Shown: in pieces, positions 16,501-23,419 of the stretch
How positions within the stretch are numbered: the first letter of the stretch is position 1
How the letters are laid out: each line of letters begins with the position of its first letter
DNA from: an uncultured Paracoccaceae bacterium
GTDB taxonomy: Bacteria > Pseudomonadota > Alphaproteobacteria > Rhodobacterales > Rhodobacteraceae
DNA: 35,328 bases
Assembly: GCA_937927675.1 (NCBI GenBank)
Contig: CALBSG010000149.1
Location: 1-35,328 of the forward strand
Reading direction: 5' to 3'
Notes under the pieces: generated by a model
What the model was told of the DNA's origin: nothing
Databases searched by the model: none
What the model saw: the letters and a program-made list of their open reading frames with translations, nothing else
Position numbers and translations under genes: made by a program

Positions 16501-16587
16501 TTGATGCCAACCACCGGTCGTGCGGTGCAGCAGGCTGACGGCGTCATTGCGGAAGTCGAGGGCAAAAGCTGGTTTCATTCCACGCAT
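13540..16587 (-). CDS. Large single-span membrane protein with PilM/GspL-like N-terminus and PilP/GspC-like C-terminus
   Basis: A 1015-residue protein of uncertain function. Residues ~5-150 (FALDFRNDAVSLLHRT, VQIRAALEGRTPYPVDDLVFDW) resemble the first half of the actin-like cytoplasmic domain of PilM/GspL. Residues ~170-525 are Pro/Glu/Ala-rich and probably disordered. One membrane span lies near 530-555 (LILVAILLLVLAVIAAYSTT). A second Pro/Ala-rich stretch follows, including three RPxxRP units (ARPKARPEG, KRPMARPEA, RRPAPRPAD). The last ~67 residues (ALIGVYGTPSKRYAMVRT, YKKVKVGDSVDGGRIQAI) look like a PilP/GspC homology-region beta domain. The likely topology is N-in, C-periplasmic. No pilus or secretion genes are nearby. 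In-frame ATG at 16578 (MKPAFALDF) is an equally good start. The domain matches are by eye. Confidence 0.75.
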   Translation of the reverse strand: MRGMKPAFALDFRNDAVSLLHRTTGGWHQVGRVAFDDPDMPAALGYLRSTALGLSPRGVATKLILPDDQILFTTLEAPGPDDATRVVQIRAALEGRTPYPVDDLVFDWEDLGGEVRVAVIARESLAEAEAFAAEHRFNPVSFVAAPASGFAAEPWFGPTSHAASLLADGEVVERDAEQVNVVTRMQAEAPAAPPEVEIPAAPEPQPEPEPENVPAPADPVAPEPDLAPEPQQPDAPLPEEAPLPEDVAGSDPEFDELPEDQPADLPEDAPEASPDVSFITQDDDLPPARQQSLFGLADDEAPPSQAIRAPAPRDPAPRDPVPKPKERRGQDFWGKPQSASSVAPPPADLTPARQIPPAADEAPMALDVEEEEAAKPGLSAKPLVSDDAVLDDLPPAPGFSPSMGFASRRASADLGGGPKLSAPPRPMVARPAIAKPLPPAAPRAERPMVDRPTAVNQPASRENKGLRGLGALVGAPGLTGGKKKVQIPRPAQTTQAEGNAADKPAAVAKRASALEKGIGAGRTPVRGKPRHLGLILVAILLLVLAVIAAYSTTLAFRSGGTDATEFAAADSTVPAPEDEMLADGVMLDEMAADETAALPEAEQALPDSAQPASEAVSDEVAAADQSDLPAPQTPEPAETALASAAAPVAVSAADNIVLAAKDPVPTVPSPLDPPEAVAQGDPLPTTQAAPPPFGTVYQFDTKGMIVPTPEGIITPEGVRLVAGKPPRVPPARPTPVASATPDAITTPDSAAAPTFADPALAGARPKARPEGLVAPVELNEAPAVIDNRLVGKRPMARPEAVLAAGEAVNAAKASAAASLAAQAEAMVANAPGSPLAVAISRRPAPRPADLSRSVEAAVAAAIRMPEPSPEPEPQPEVQTASQVVKTPTPEARPQTEPPAPTIMSNKPPKQTSGRERSEEEADEEPDLASAPSGGSKGGVAKQATFKNALNLDKTALIGVYGTPSKRYAMVRTAGGRYKKVKVGDSVDGGRIQAITATEVRYQKGARLLTLSLPKG

Positions 16588-16816
16588 CTAGCATAAGGGA
16601 CCGGCCCGCGAAAACGCGCGCGGGCGCTTTGGCGTCTTCCTACAGCAGCTTTTCGCCGAATGAAAGGAAAGCTGGCAGCATTGGGCGCATCACAGGCGGA
16701 TTTTCCCCGAGCTTTCAAGCCGGTGAAAGAATTTCTCCGTTTCCCCCCAAGGAATGGCTTGCGGGATGCGTTTCAGACTTACACCTATGTCGTGCAGCCC
16801 AACGGAGGTTTTTTAA
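16588..16816. other. 229-base divergent intergenic region
   Basis: This separates the large membrane-protein gene (-) from the SIMPL gene (+) and should hold both promoters. AACGGAGG at 16801-16808 is the SIMPL ribosome binding site. I see no convincing -35/-10 pair, no long repeat and no credible small gene in it. Confidence 0.5.
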
Positions 16817-17515
16817 ATGCGTATATTCTCGACCTTTGGTCCAGCTCTTGCTCTTTCCACAGCTTTGGCTCTTCCCTTTGCCGCCCCGGCCTTGGCCGAG
16901 GCCACCATCACCGTGACGGGCGAGGCCTCGATCGCCACCACGCCGGATATGGCGACGGTGTCTTTGGGCGTCACCACCGAAGGCGCCACGGCGGCCGAGG
17001 CGATGGCGGCCAATTCCAAGGCCCTGACAGCGGTGATCGACCGGTTGAAAGCGGCAGGCATCGCCGAGCATGATCTGCAAACGTCGAACCTGTCCTTGAA
17101 TCCGAACTGGACGGGCTATGACACCGGCTCGACCCCGAAGATTTCGAACTACATGGCCATGAACATGTTGAACGTGCGGGTGCGTGATCTGGCGGTTTTG
17201 GGGGCGGTGCTGGATGCGTCGATTGCCGATGGGGCCAATACGCTGAACGGCATCACCTTTGAACTGACCGCCCCGCGCCCGGTGCAGGATGAAGCCCGCA
17301 AGGCAGCCATGCAGGATGCCACCGCCAAGGCCAACCTGTACGCCACGGCGGCGGGGGTGAAACTTGGCAAGATCGCCTCGATTGCCGAAGCGCAAAACTA
17401 TGGCGGACCGACGCCGGTGTTCATGGAGGCCAAGGCCGCCTCGCCGGTGCCGGTCGCCTCGGGGCAGATCGCGCTGCAATCGCAGGTGACCGTGGTTTAT
17501 GAGATTGCCGATTAA
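16817..17515 (+). CDS. SIMPL (DUF541) domain protein, exported
   Basis: A 232-residue periplasmic protein. The signal peptide ends at APALA near residue 27. The remainder is a full SIMPL domain: ITVTGEASIATTPDMATVSLGV, the Ala-rich helix EAMAANSKALTAVIDRLKAAGI, DLQTSNLSLNPNW and the ARKAAMQDATAKANLYA helix. SIMPL proteins (BP26, YggE) are widespread and form oligomers; YggE is linked to reduced oxidative stress, but the mechanism is unclear. A strong ribosome binding site (AACGGAGG, 8 bases before ATG 16817) and a good terminator make this a single-gene unit. Confidence 0.93.
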   Translation: MRIFSTFGPALALSTALALPFAAPALAEATITVTGEASIATTPDMATVSLGVTTEGATAAEAMAANSKALTAVIDRLKAAGIAEHDLQTSNLSLNPNWTGYDTGSTPKISNYMAMNMLNVRVRDLAVLGAVLDASIADGANTLNGITFELTAPRPVQDEARKAAMQDATAKANLYATAAGVKLGKIASIAEAQNYGGPTPVFMEAKAASPVPVASGQIALQSQVTVVYEIAD

Positions 17516-17536
17516 GACGGCGGTCTTATAGGCGAA

Positions 17537-17568
17537 GGGCCGCCCCATCGGGCGGCCCTTTTCTTTTT
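17537..17568 (+). terminator. Rho-independent terminator of the SIMPL gene
   Basis: GGGCCGCCC at 17537-17545 pairs with GGGCGGCCC at 17550-17558 around CATC, then TTTTCTTTTT at 17559-17568. The T-run overlaps the stop codon of the convergent metY gene. Confidence 0.92.
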
Positions 17569-18856
17569 AGGCCAAGGCCTTGGCGATGGCCTGATCCAGA
17601 TCAGCGATGATATCCTCAACGTTTTCAATGCCAATCGACAGCCGCACCACATTCGGCGGCGCGCCAGCCGCAACCTGCTGTTCGGGGGACAACTGCCGAT
17701 GCGTGGTCGAGGCCGAATGGATGATCAGGCTGCGCGTGTCGCCAAGGTTCGCGACATGGCTGAACAGTTTCACATTGTCGATCAGCTTGACGCAGGCGTC
17801 GTAACCGCCCTTCAGGGCAAAGGTGAACAAGGCCCCCGCGCCCTTCGGCACGATCTTTTTCGCCCGCTTGTTGTAGGGGCTGGATTTCAACCCGGCATAG
17901 GTGACGTATTCAACGCGCGGGTCGTTCTCCAGCCATTCCGCCACCTTCTTGGCGTTCGCCACATGACGCTCCATCCGCAAGCCAAGGGTTTCGATCCCCA
18001 TCAACGTGTAATGCGCGCCTTGGGGGTTCATCGTCATGCCAAGGTCACGCAGCCCCACCGCGATGGAATGGAAGGTAAAGGCCATCGGCCCAAGCGCGGC
18101 GTGGAAGGTCAGCCCGTGATAGGCGGGTTCGGGTTGGCTCAGGCTGGGGAACTTGTCGTTCTGCGACCAGTCGAACTTGCCAGAATCGACCACGATCCCT
18201 CCCGTCACCGTGCCATTGCCGGTCAGGTATTTGGTGGCCGAATGGACTACCAGCGTCGCCCCCATCTCGATCGGCTTGGCCAGCCACGGGGTCGCGGTGG
18301 TGTTGTCGACGATCAGCGGAATCCCCTTTTTGTCGGCGATTTTCGCCAGCGCAGGAATGTCGGTGACATAACCGCCCGGATTGGCGATGGTTTCGCAGAA
18401 AATCGCGCGGGTGTTCTTGTCCACCGCCTTTGAAACGGCGCCAAGATCGTCGGTATCGACAAACTTTGCCGACCAGCCAAAGCGCTTGATGGTCTGGCTG
18501 AACTGGGTGATCGTGCCGCCATAAAGTCTTGAGCTTGCGACAATATTCTTGCCCGGCCCCATCAACGGAAACAGCGCCATGATCTGTGCGGCATGGCCGG
18601 ATGAGCAGGCAATCGCGCCTGCGCCCCCTTCAAGGGCCGCGACCCGATTGGCAAGCGCGGCCACGGTGGGGTTGGTCAGGCGCGAATAGATCCAGCCCAC
18701 TTCCTGTAGGTTAAACAGCTTTGCCGCGTGGTCGGCGTCGCGGAACACATAGGCCGTGGTCTGATAGATCGGCACCTGCCGCGCCCCGGTCGCGGGGTCT
18801 GGGGCGGTGGCGGCGTGAATGGCCAGCGTGTCAAAGCCCAAGGGTCTATCGCTCAT
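17567..18856 (-). CDS. metY: O-acetylhomoserine sulfhydrylase / aminocarboxypropyltransferase
   Basis: A 429-residue PLP enzyme of the Cys/Met metabolism family. The PLP lysine is Lys209 in VVHSATKYLTGNG. The start GFDTLAIHAATAPDPATGARQVPIYQTTAYVF and the end LSIGIENVEDIIADLDQAI are characteristic of MetY, which makes homocysteine from O-acetylhomoserine and sulfide; the length suits MetY (about 430) rather than shorter cystathionine enzymes. GGAGG lies 9 bases before ATG 18856. The short leader has no SAM-II riboswitch that I can recognise. Confidence 0.95.
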   Translation of the reverse strand: MSDRPLGFDTLAIHAATAPDPATGARQVPIYQTTAYVFRDADHAAKLFNLQEVGWIYSRLTNPTVAALANRVAALEGGAGAIACSSGHAAQIMALFPLMGPGKNIVASSRLYGGTITQFSQTIKRFGWSAKFVDTDDLGAVSKAVDKNTRAIFCETIANPGGYVTDIPALAKIADKKGIPLIVDNTTATPWLAKPIEMGATLVVHSATKYLTGNGTVTGGIVVDSGKFDWSQNDKFPSLSQPEPAYHGLTFHAALGPMAFTFHSIAVGLRDLGMTMNPQGAHYTLMGIETLGLRMERHVANAKKVAEWLENDPRVEYVTYAGLKSSPYNKRAKKIVPKGAGALFTFALKGGYDACVKLIDNVKLFSHVANLGDTRSLIIHSASTTHRQLSPEQQVAAGAPPNVVRLSIGIENVEDIIADLDQAIAKALA

Positions 18857-18881
18857 CTCAAATCCTCCAACTGATCGCCGA

Positions 18882-18910
18882 AGCCTAAGACAGGGGGCGG
18901 GGTCTGTGAA
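18882..18910 (-). promoter_or_regulatory. Candidate metY promoter
   Basis: Read on the minus strand, TTCACA (18910-18905, five of six -35 consensus bases) is 17 bases from TAGGCT (18887-18882). This would start RNA about 20 bases before the metY ATG, leaving no room for a riboswitch. The -10 match is weak. Confidence 0.35.
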
Positions 18911-18948
18911 GGGAAAGATGCGCCGATGCGACAGAGTGGAGCAGGCGA

Positions 18949-20235
18949 TCAGATCAACAAGAGTCCCGCCGCCGTCAGCGTCGCCCCTGCCTGCAAATCG
19001 GCAATCATCACCGGTGCGCGCAGGCCGTAGCCATCGGCATCATACCACAGCGTCGCATCCGTGGTGCGGAAGATGAAATGATCCGACGCATCGCGCGCGG
19101 CGTTGCTTTTGGTCGAACTGACGAAATCGGCCGCCGACAAGGCCCCGGTCGCGTCGCCATAGCCAAAGGCCGAGGCTTCCAGCACGATCCGGTCTTCGGC
19201 GCTGTTGAAATCGTAAATCGCGTCGCCGTTGCCGGAATTGGTCAAAAAGACGAACTGATCGGCCCCCGTCCCCCCGGTCAGATAGTCTTTGCCCGCCCCG
19301 CCGGACAGCACATCGTCGCCCGCGCCACCAAAAAGCGTATCGTTGCCGGCACCGCTGTCAAACCGGTTCGCCCCGCCATTGCCGGTCAGATGATCTGCCC
19401 CAGTGCCGGTCAGGATCCGCTCAATCGCGGTATAGCTGTCCCCCAGCACCGCAGCACCGGTGTTAAGCGACGGCGTGATCAGATTGATGCGCAGCGCGGT
19501 CGTCACAGGCGACAGGTTCAGCGTGTCGTATCCCTCACCGCCGTCAAAAACATCCACCGAATTGCCCGCGCGGAAACTGTCATTGCCAGCCCCCCCCAGA
19601 ACCGAGCCGGTGACCCGGCCCAGACGGCCATCGTAAAGATCATTGCCGCCGCCAAGGTCGACCATGCCGATCATCTGGCCGCTGTTGGTGACATTGTCGG
19701 CCGAGTCGCCGCCAAGATAACTCGCGTTCGGTGATTCCACCCGGCCGGTGTTGGTGAAATTCAAGACGCCGTTGCCAAACTTGTGCCAAACCCCCGACAC
19801 GCGGCCATACATGGTGCCTGAATTGCTGATGTTGATCGCCCCGGCATCCGGCACGATCACCGAGGCAGCAGAGCCCCAGGCATGGATCAACCCGGCATTG
19901 GTCAGGCTAGAGCCGACCCCGTCCAGAATGACCCCATCGGCATCCGTCACCACCCCATCGCCGCCGCCGTACAGCTTGCCGGTGGCGCTGACCACAACGG
20001 TTTGCGCGGTGACGCAGCCGACAAGGTTGATTGCCTCATCCTCGCCATAGACCGTGCCATCCACCGTGATACGATGGGTGCCGGTCCAAGCGATGATGGC
20101 ATCGGCACCGGTGTGGGTTTCGGGATCGCTGTAGGTCGACCGCAGCGTGACGCTGGCGCCCACATGCAGATCGTCATCCTCGGTCAGGATATAGACATTG
20201 CCAAGCGTGGTCTGAGTGGTGGCTTCAATAAGCAT
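18949..20235 (-). CDS. RTX (haemolysin-type calcium-binding) repeat protein, probably type I secreted
   Basis: A 428-residue protein without a Sec signal. Residues ~1-190 look like an irregular right-handed beta-helix, with recurring NSGT/NTGR-type turns (NISNSGTMYGRV, NFTNTGRVES, NVTNSGQMIGMV). Residues ~190-330 contain RTX nonapeptides such as GGGNDLYDG, GGAGNDSFR, GAGNDTLFG, GGAGDDVLS and GGAGKDYLT, which bind calcium. The C-terminus (FVFLTNSGNGDAIYDF..ADFV..HFIFRTTDATLWYDADG..LLLI) fits an uncleaved type I secretion signal. The function is unknown, possibly a surface or matrix protein. No ABC/MFP secretion genes are adjacent. Confidence 0.88.
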   Translation of the reverse strand: MLIEATTQTTLGNVYILTEDDDLHVGASVTLRSTYSDPETHTGADAIIAWTGTHRITVDGTVYGEDEAINLVGCVTAQTVVVSATGKLYGGGDGVVTDADGVILDGVGSSLTNAGLIHAWGSAASVIVPDAGAINISNSGTMYGRVSGVWHKFGNGVLNFTNTGRVESPNASYLGGDSADNVTNSGQMIGMVDLGGGNDLYDGRLGRVTGSVLGGAGNDSFRAGNSVDVFDGGEGYDTLNLSPVTTALRINLITPSLNTGAAVLGDSYTAIERILTGTGADHLTGNGGANRFDSGAGNDTLFGGAGDDVLSGGAGKDYLTGGTGADQFVFLTNSGNGDAIYDFNSAEDRIVLEASAFGYGDATGALSAADFVSSTKSNAARDASDHFIFRTTDATLWYDADGYGLRAPVMIADLQAGATLTAAGLLLI

Positions 20236-20424
20236 CGCGGGGGCCTTGAAAGGGAAACGTCAGAAGCAATGCCTTAGCGTAGCGCAAATTGGCCTGTCAC
20301 GAAAAGACCGTAATCCCTTTTGGTCCGGGCAACAGCAGGGCAAATGGCCGGTTCATTCACGCCGGGGCGGCAACAATGGCTGGGCAATTGCGGCGCAAAC
20401 GGGCAGGGCGATTCGCCAAAAGCC
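20236..20424. other. 189-base intergenic region upstream of the RTX gene
   Basis: This presumably holds the RTX gene's promoter and the 3' end of the glycosyltransferase-like transcript. I see no strong terminator hairpin with a T-run, tRNA or credible small gene. Confidence 0.4.
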
Positions 20425-21423
20425 CTAACGCATCCAAAGTTCGGCCTTCTTCAAAGCACCGCGGATCATCTGTTCGCGTTTGGGCAAGTCGTCTTGGTCA
20501 AACAGCGCCCGCGCTTTGCGGCCGCGGTTTTGATAGACCATCCGCCGCACCGGTTCATGGTCGCGCAACAGGCGGCGCAACTCTTGTCGCCCGGCGATGT
20601 TTTCCAACACGTCCACCACCCGGTCGCTTTCGCGGGCGTAGAGCAGGGGCAGGTTGCGATAATGGCAGGTGAGGTCGCCATCGAGTCCCGCCAGGTCCGG
20701 CCCCGGCCGCCCGCCGCCAAAGGAATGGATCACCAAAGGCAGCGCCACCTGATCCAGCCAAGGATCAAGGCTTTGCGCGGCAAGGGCGGGGGGCGGCTCG
20801 TCGCGGATGCTGCGGGCAAAGGTTAAAAATCGGTCGCCAAAGGCGCGGGGGCTTTGGTGAAAGAACCAACCGGCATTGAAATACAGATAGCGCTGCCAAT
20901 AGCCGTCGGGTTGGCCGAGGTCGAGGCTGGAGGCGAAATCCAGGCCAAAACGGTCATAAAGCGCGCCCCAGATTTCCGCGTAGCCGCCCTTGTAAAGCTG
21001 CGGCTCGGGCCAGCTGCCCTCGCGCCGCATCGAGGCCGATGGTCGCGCAAAATCAAAGGGCAGGCTTTCCAGATTGCCCAGAACCAGCGTGTCGGTGTCA
21101 AGAAACAGGAAAGGGTCATCGGGCAGGGCAGCCAGCGCCTCGATCTTGTTGCCATAGGGGTAGCTTTGGCCAAAGACCTTGTTTTCAAAGGGCAGAAATT
21201 CAGCCCCCAATGCGCCCAGCATCTCGCGGAGGGGTTCGGATTTCAGGCGCGGGTCGCGGTTCCAGCGTTTGCCCGGCTGCGGTTCGGCCATATAGAACCT
21301 GCCCCGAAAGCCGGGATTGGCCGCCCTCCATGACGCCAGCAGCAAAAGCGCCTCAAACCCCAGCCGTCCGTCTTGCACAATGGCCAGCAGGTTAAAGGGG
21401 GGCACGGCGGGGTTACTATTCAT
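20425..21423 (-). CDS. Putative glycosyltransferase-like protein with DxD motif
   Basis: A 332-residue cytoplasmic protein. The N-terminal Rossmann-like part (FNLLAIVQDGRLGFEALLLLAS) and FLFLDTDTLVLGNL with Asp109-Thr-Asp111 resemble the nucleotide-sugar/metal site of GT-A glycosyltransferases (GT8-like). Later FNAGWFFHQSP and a helical, basic C-terminus follow. The acceptor and sugar are unknown. The start is uncertain: ATG 21423 (MNSNPAVPPF) or an in-frame ATG 11 codons upstream; neither has a strong ribosome binding site. It follows the dimethylargininase-like gene on the same strand after 87 bases without an obvious terminator. Confidence 0.65.
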   Translation of the reverse strand: MNSNPAVPPFNLLAIVQDGRLGFEALLLLASWRAANPGFRGRFYMAEPQPGKRWNRDPRLKSEPLREMLGALGAEFLPFENKVFGQSYPYGNKIEALAALPDDPFLFLDTDTLVLGNLESLPFDFARPSASMRREGSWPEPQLYKGGYAEIWGALYDRFGLDFASSLDLGQPDGYWQRYLYFNAGWFFHQSPRAFGDRFLTFARSIRDEPPPALAAQSLDPWLDQVALPLVIHSFGGGRPGPDLAGLDGDLTCHYRNLPLLYARESDRVVDVLENIAGRQELRRLLRDHEPVRRMVYQNRGRKARALFDQDDLPKREQMIRGALKKAELWMR

Positions 21424-21510
21424 TCGAAAACAAAGCCTGAAATTTTCCGGCATCATAGGCAGAAGCGGAAACGATAGAAACCCCGGCCGCGGCGTGTTTT
21501 TCCAAGAAGT

Positions 21511-22302
21511 TTAGGGCTTTGGCGTGAAGCGCAATGACAGGCAGGACATGCCGCCATCGAGCTTGGCACATTCCGAATTCCCGATCTCGCGCAAGTTATA
21601 TCCGGCCGCCAGCACCTTGTCGCGGGTGCGCGGGAAACCGGCAGGGAACAAGACCAGATCGTTGAAGCGAATGGCATTGGCGCAGGCTTCTTCACCCGGC
21701 ACGACATGCACGACCCGGTAGCCTTTGAAACAACCAGAGGCGTCCAGCCGTTCGGTCGCAAGAATGGTGTCGGTGTCCAAAAGCGAACAATCGGTCTTGA
21801 AATGCAGCACGCCAGGGGGCGTGAAAACCTCGCGCACCTTGTGTCCCCAGTCGGCCACCAGACGGGTCAGTTCTGCCACGCCGCCCGCATTGGTCCGCGC
21901 CGAACGTCCGACGAGAATCTCTGTCTCAGTGGTCAGAATGTCGCCGGCCTCGATGAAATTGTCTGCGCCGGTCACGGCCCGCACATCACCATAAAGTGCC
22001 GCCAGATGCGGGGCCATTTCTGCAGCCTCGCCCAAGCGCGAGGGCGCGCCGGGGCGCATCACCACTGCGCCTTGCGGCAGGCACAGGGCGGTATCCTCGA
22101 CAAACAGGCTGTCCGGAAACGCCTCGAGCGCGGGCAGTTCCACCACGGTCGCCCCGGTGGATTTCAGCGCCGCTATATAGTCAGCGTGATGGGCGCGCAT
22201 CAGGTTGAGATCGGGCGCGCCCGTATCGACAGCGCGCAGACCGTTGATGGCTGATGCGGGCGGCAGGCGGGTGATGGCATGGGTGAAATGGGTCGAGCGC
22301 AT
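21511..22302 (-). CDS. Dimethylargininase-like guanidino-modifying enzyme
   Basis: A 263-residue amidinotransferase-fold enzyme. The family residues are present: FVEDTALCLPQ, FIEAGDIL, His167 in LHFKTDCSLLD and the nucleophile Cys254 in GGMSCLSLRF. It matches NG,NG-dimethylarginine dimethylaminohydrolase, which splits methylarginines into citrulline and amines, though related enzymes act on arginine itself. ATG 22302 (MRSTHFTHAITRLPP) gives normal length; the frame stays open upstream through the tRNA gene, but that extension is not coding. It begins 50 bases after the tRNA-Tyr terminator, so it should have its own promoter. Confidence 0.85.
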   Translation of the reverse strand: MRSTHFTHAITRLPPASAINGLRAVDTGAPDLNLMRAHHADYIAALKSTGATVVELPALEAFPDSLFVEDTALCLPQGAVVMRPGAPSRLGEAAEMAPHLAALYGDVRAVTGADNFIEAGDILTTETEILVGRSARTNAGGVAELTRLVADWGHKVREVFTPPGVLHFKTDCSLLDTDTILATERLDASGCFKGYRVVHVVPGEEACANAIRFNDLVLFPAGFPRTRDKVLAAGYNLREIGNSECAKLDGGMSCLSLRFTPKP

Positions 22303-22351
22303 GGGCAGCCTTGTCGGTTGGGTTTGTCGCCACTCGACCACGGGAAAATGC

Positions 22352-22378
22352 AAAAAGCCAGCCCGAAGGCTGGCCTTT
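22352..22378 (-). terminator. Rho-independent terminator of tRNA-Tyr
   Basis: On the minus strand GCCAGCC (22374-22368 side) and GGCTGGC pair around a TTCG tetraloop, followed by TTTTT at 22356-22352. A second small hairpin (CTTCCC/GGGAAG, 22383-22399) lies between the tRNA and this terminator. Confidence 0.92.
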
Positions 22379-22400
22379 CTGCCTTCCCTTTGCGGGAAGA

Positions 22401-22484
22401 TGGTGGGCGATCCTGGAATCGAACCAGGCATGAGTCGCCTCGGCGGAGTTACAGTCCGCTGCCACACCTTGTAGCATATCGCCC
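22401..22484 (-). tRNA. tRNA-Tyr (anticodon GTA)
   Basis: An 84-base class II tRNA on the minus strand. The acceptor stem GGGCGAT/ATCGCCC is perfect, with A73 and an encoded CCA at 22403-22401. The D stem is GCTA/TGGC (one G-T pair), the anticodon stem GCGGA/TCCGC closes the loop CTGTAAC with GTA anticodon, and the long variable arm has GAG/CTC pairing, as expected for bacterial tRNA-Tyr. The T arm is CCTGG-TTCGATT-CCAGG. It reads UAC and UAU codons. Confidence 0.97.
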
Positions 22485-22495
22485 ACTGAGGGCGG

Positions 22496-22524
22496 GGAAT
22501 ACCCAAGCCCGCTCGGGGCGTCAA
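22496..22524 (-). promoter_or_regulatory. Promoter of tRNA-Tyr
   Basis: On the minus strand TTGACG (22524-22519) is separated by exactly 17 bases from TATTCC (22501-22496). The start would fall near 22489-22487, only a few bases before the mature tRNA. The bases after the -10 are CCGCCC, a GC-rich discriminator typical of stringently controlled stable-RNA promoters. The -10 lacks T at the last (-7) position, as is common in Rhodobacter sphaeroides. Confidence 0.7.
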
Positions 22525-22599
22525 GGCGGAACGCGCGGGTTTTTCGCGGAATTTTCCCGACACTTGCCGCTTGCCAAAACCGGTTGATCTGGTCAGAGC

Positions 22600-23406
22600 A
22601 TGGGGAAACGGAAAAGGGCCGGAACGATGGCAAGGAAACCCGACTGGGTGGTGGACAAAGAACGCGGTCGCAAGGCCGAGGCAAAGGAAACCGTGTGGCT
22701 GTTTGGCCTGCATGCGGTGCGCGATGCATTGGCGAATCCCGCGCGTGAAAAACTGCGGCTGGTGGTGACCAAGAACGCCTTTGACAAGCTGGAGGCGGCG
22801 ATTGCCGAGGCCGGGATCGAGCCCGAAATCGTCGATCCGCGCCGTTTTGATGTGCCGATCGACGAAGGTTCGGTGCATCAGGGGGCCGCGATGGAGGTTC
22901 GCCCGCTGAACTGGGGCAAGCTCGAGGACCTCGCGATCTCCGGCGCAGGGGAGCCTTTGCTGGTGCTGCTTGACCGGGTGACAGACCCCCATAACGTTGG
23001 GGCGATTCTGCGCTCGGCCGAGGTGTTCGGCGCCCGCGCGGTTATTGCGCCGCGCCATCATTCGGCGCCGGAAACCGGGGCCTTGGCCAAAACCGCGTCC
23101 GGCGCGCTGGAACGCCAACCCTATCTGAAGGTCACCAATCTGGCCGATGCCATGGTTGAGCTGAAGGAAATGGGCTACACGCTGATCGGTCTGGACGGCG
23201 AAGCCGATTTGACGCTGGCCGAGGCCTTGGTGCCGACCAAGGGCCGCCCCTTGGCGCTGGTCATGGGCGCAGAAGGGCCGGGCCTGCGTGAGCGCACGCG
23301 CGAAACCTGTGATGTGATCGCCCGTATTCCCTATGACGGGGCCTTTGGCAGCTTGAACGTGTCGAACGCGGCGGCGGTCAGTCTTTATGCGGCGGCGACG
23401 CGGTAA
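22600..23406 (+). CDS. rlmB: 23S rRNA 2'-O-ribose methyltransferase, RlmB/TrmH (SPOUT) family
   Basis: A 268-residue SPOUT methyltransferase. The substrate-binding N-terminal domain begins at VWLFGLHAVRDALANP. The three SpoU motifs are intact: LDRVTDPHNVGAILRSAEVFG (~residues 124-143), LVMGAEGPGLRE (~220) and FGSLNVSNAAAVSLY (~250), which form the SAM-binding knot. RlmB methylates G2251 of 23S rRNA. The N-terminal ~25 residues are basic. Two starts are possible, ATG 22600 and ATG 22627 (MARKPDWVV); the longer one is listed but neither ribosome site decides. It is divergent from tRNA-Tyr. Confidence 0.92.
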   Translation: MGKRKRAGTMARKPDWVVDKERGRKAEAKETVWLFGLHAVRDALANPAREKLRLVVTKNAFDKLEAAIAEAGIEPEIVDPRRFDVPIDEGSVHQGAAMEVRPLNWGKLEDLAISGAGEPLLVLLDRVTDPHNVGAILRSAEVFGARAVIAPRHHSAPETGALAKTASGALERQPYLKVTNLADAMVELKEMGYTLIGLDGEADLTLAEALVPTKGRPLALVMGAEGPGLRERTRETCDVIARIPYDGAFGSLNVSNAAAVSLYAAATR

Positions 23407-23419
23407 GTAACAAAAATGC

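Noticed and set aside
16629..16916. A 95-codon open frame upstream of and overlapping the SIMPL gene
   Set aside because: It has no ribosome site or family resemblance and overlaps the signal-peptide coding region of a well-supported gene in another frame.
18857..18948. Possible SAM-II riboswitch before metY
   Set aside because: Alphaproteobacterial met genes often have one, but the likely leader is only about 20 bases and I cannot find the SAM-II core pattern.
21511..23118. A 535-codon minus-strand open frame running from the dimethylargininase through tRNA-Tyr and antisense to rlmB
   Set aside because: Only the part up to 22302 resembles a protein family. The upstream part crosses a tRNA gene with its promoter and terminator and lies opposite the clear rlmB coding frame.
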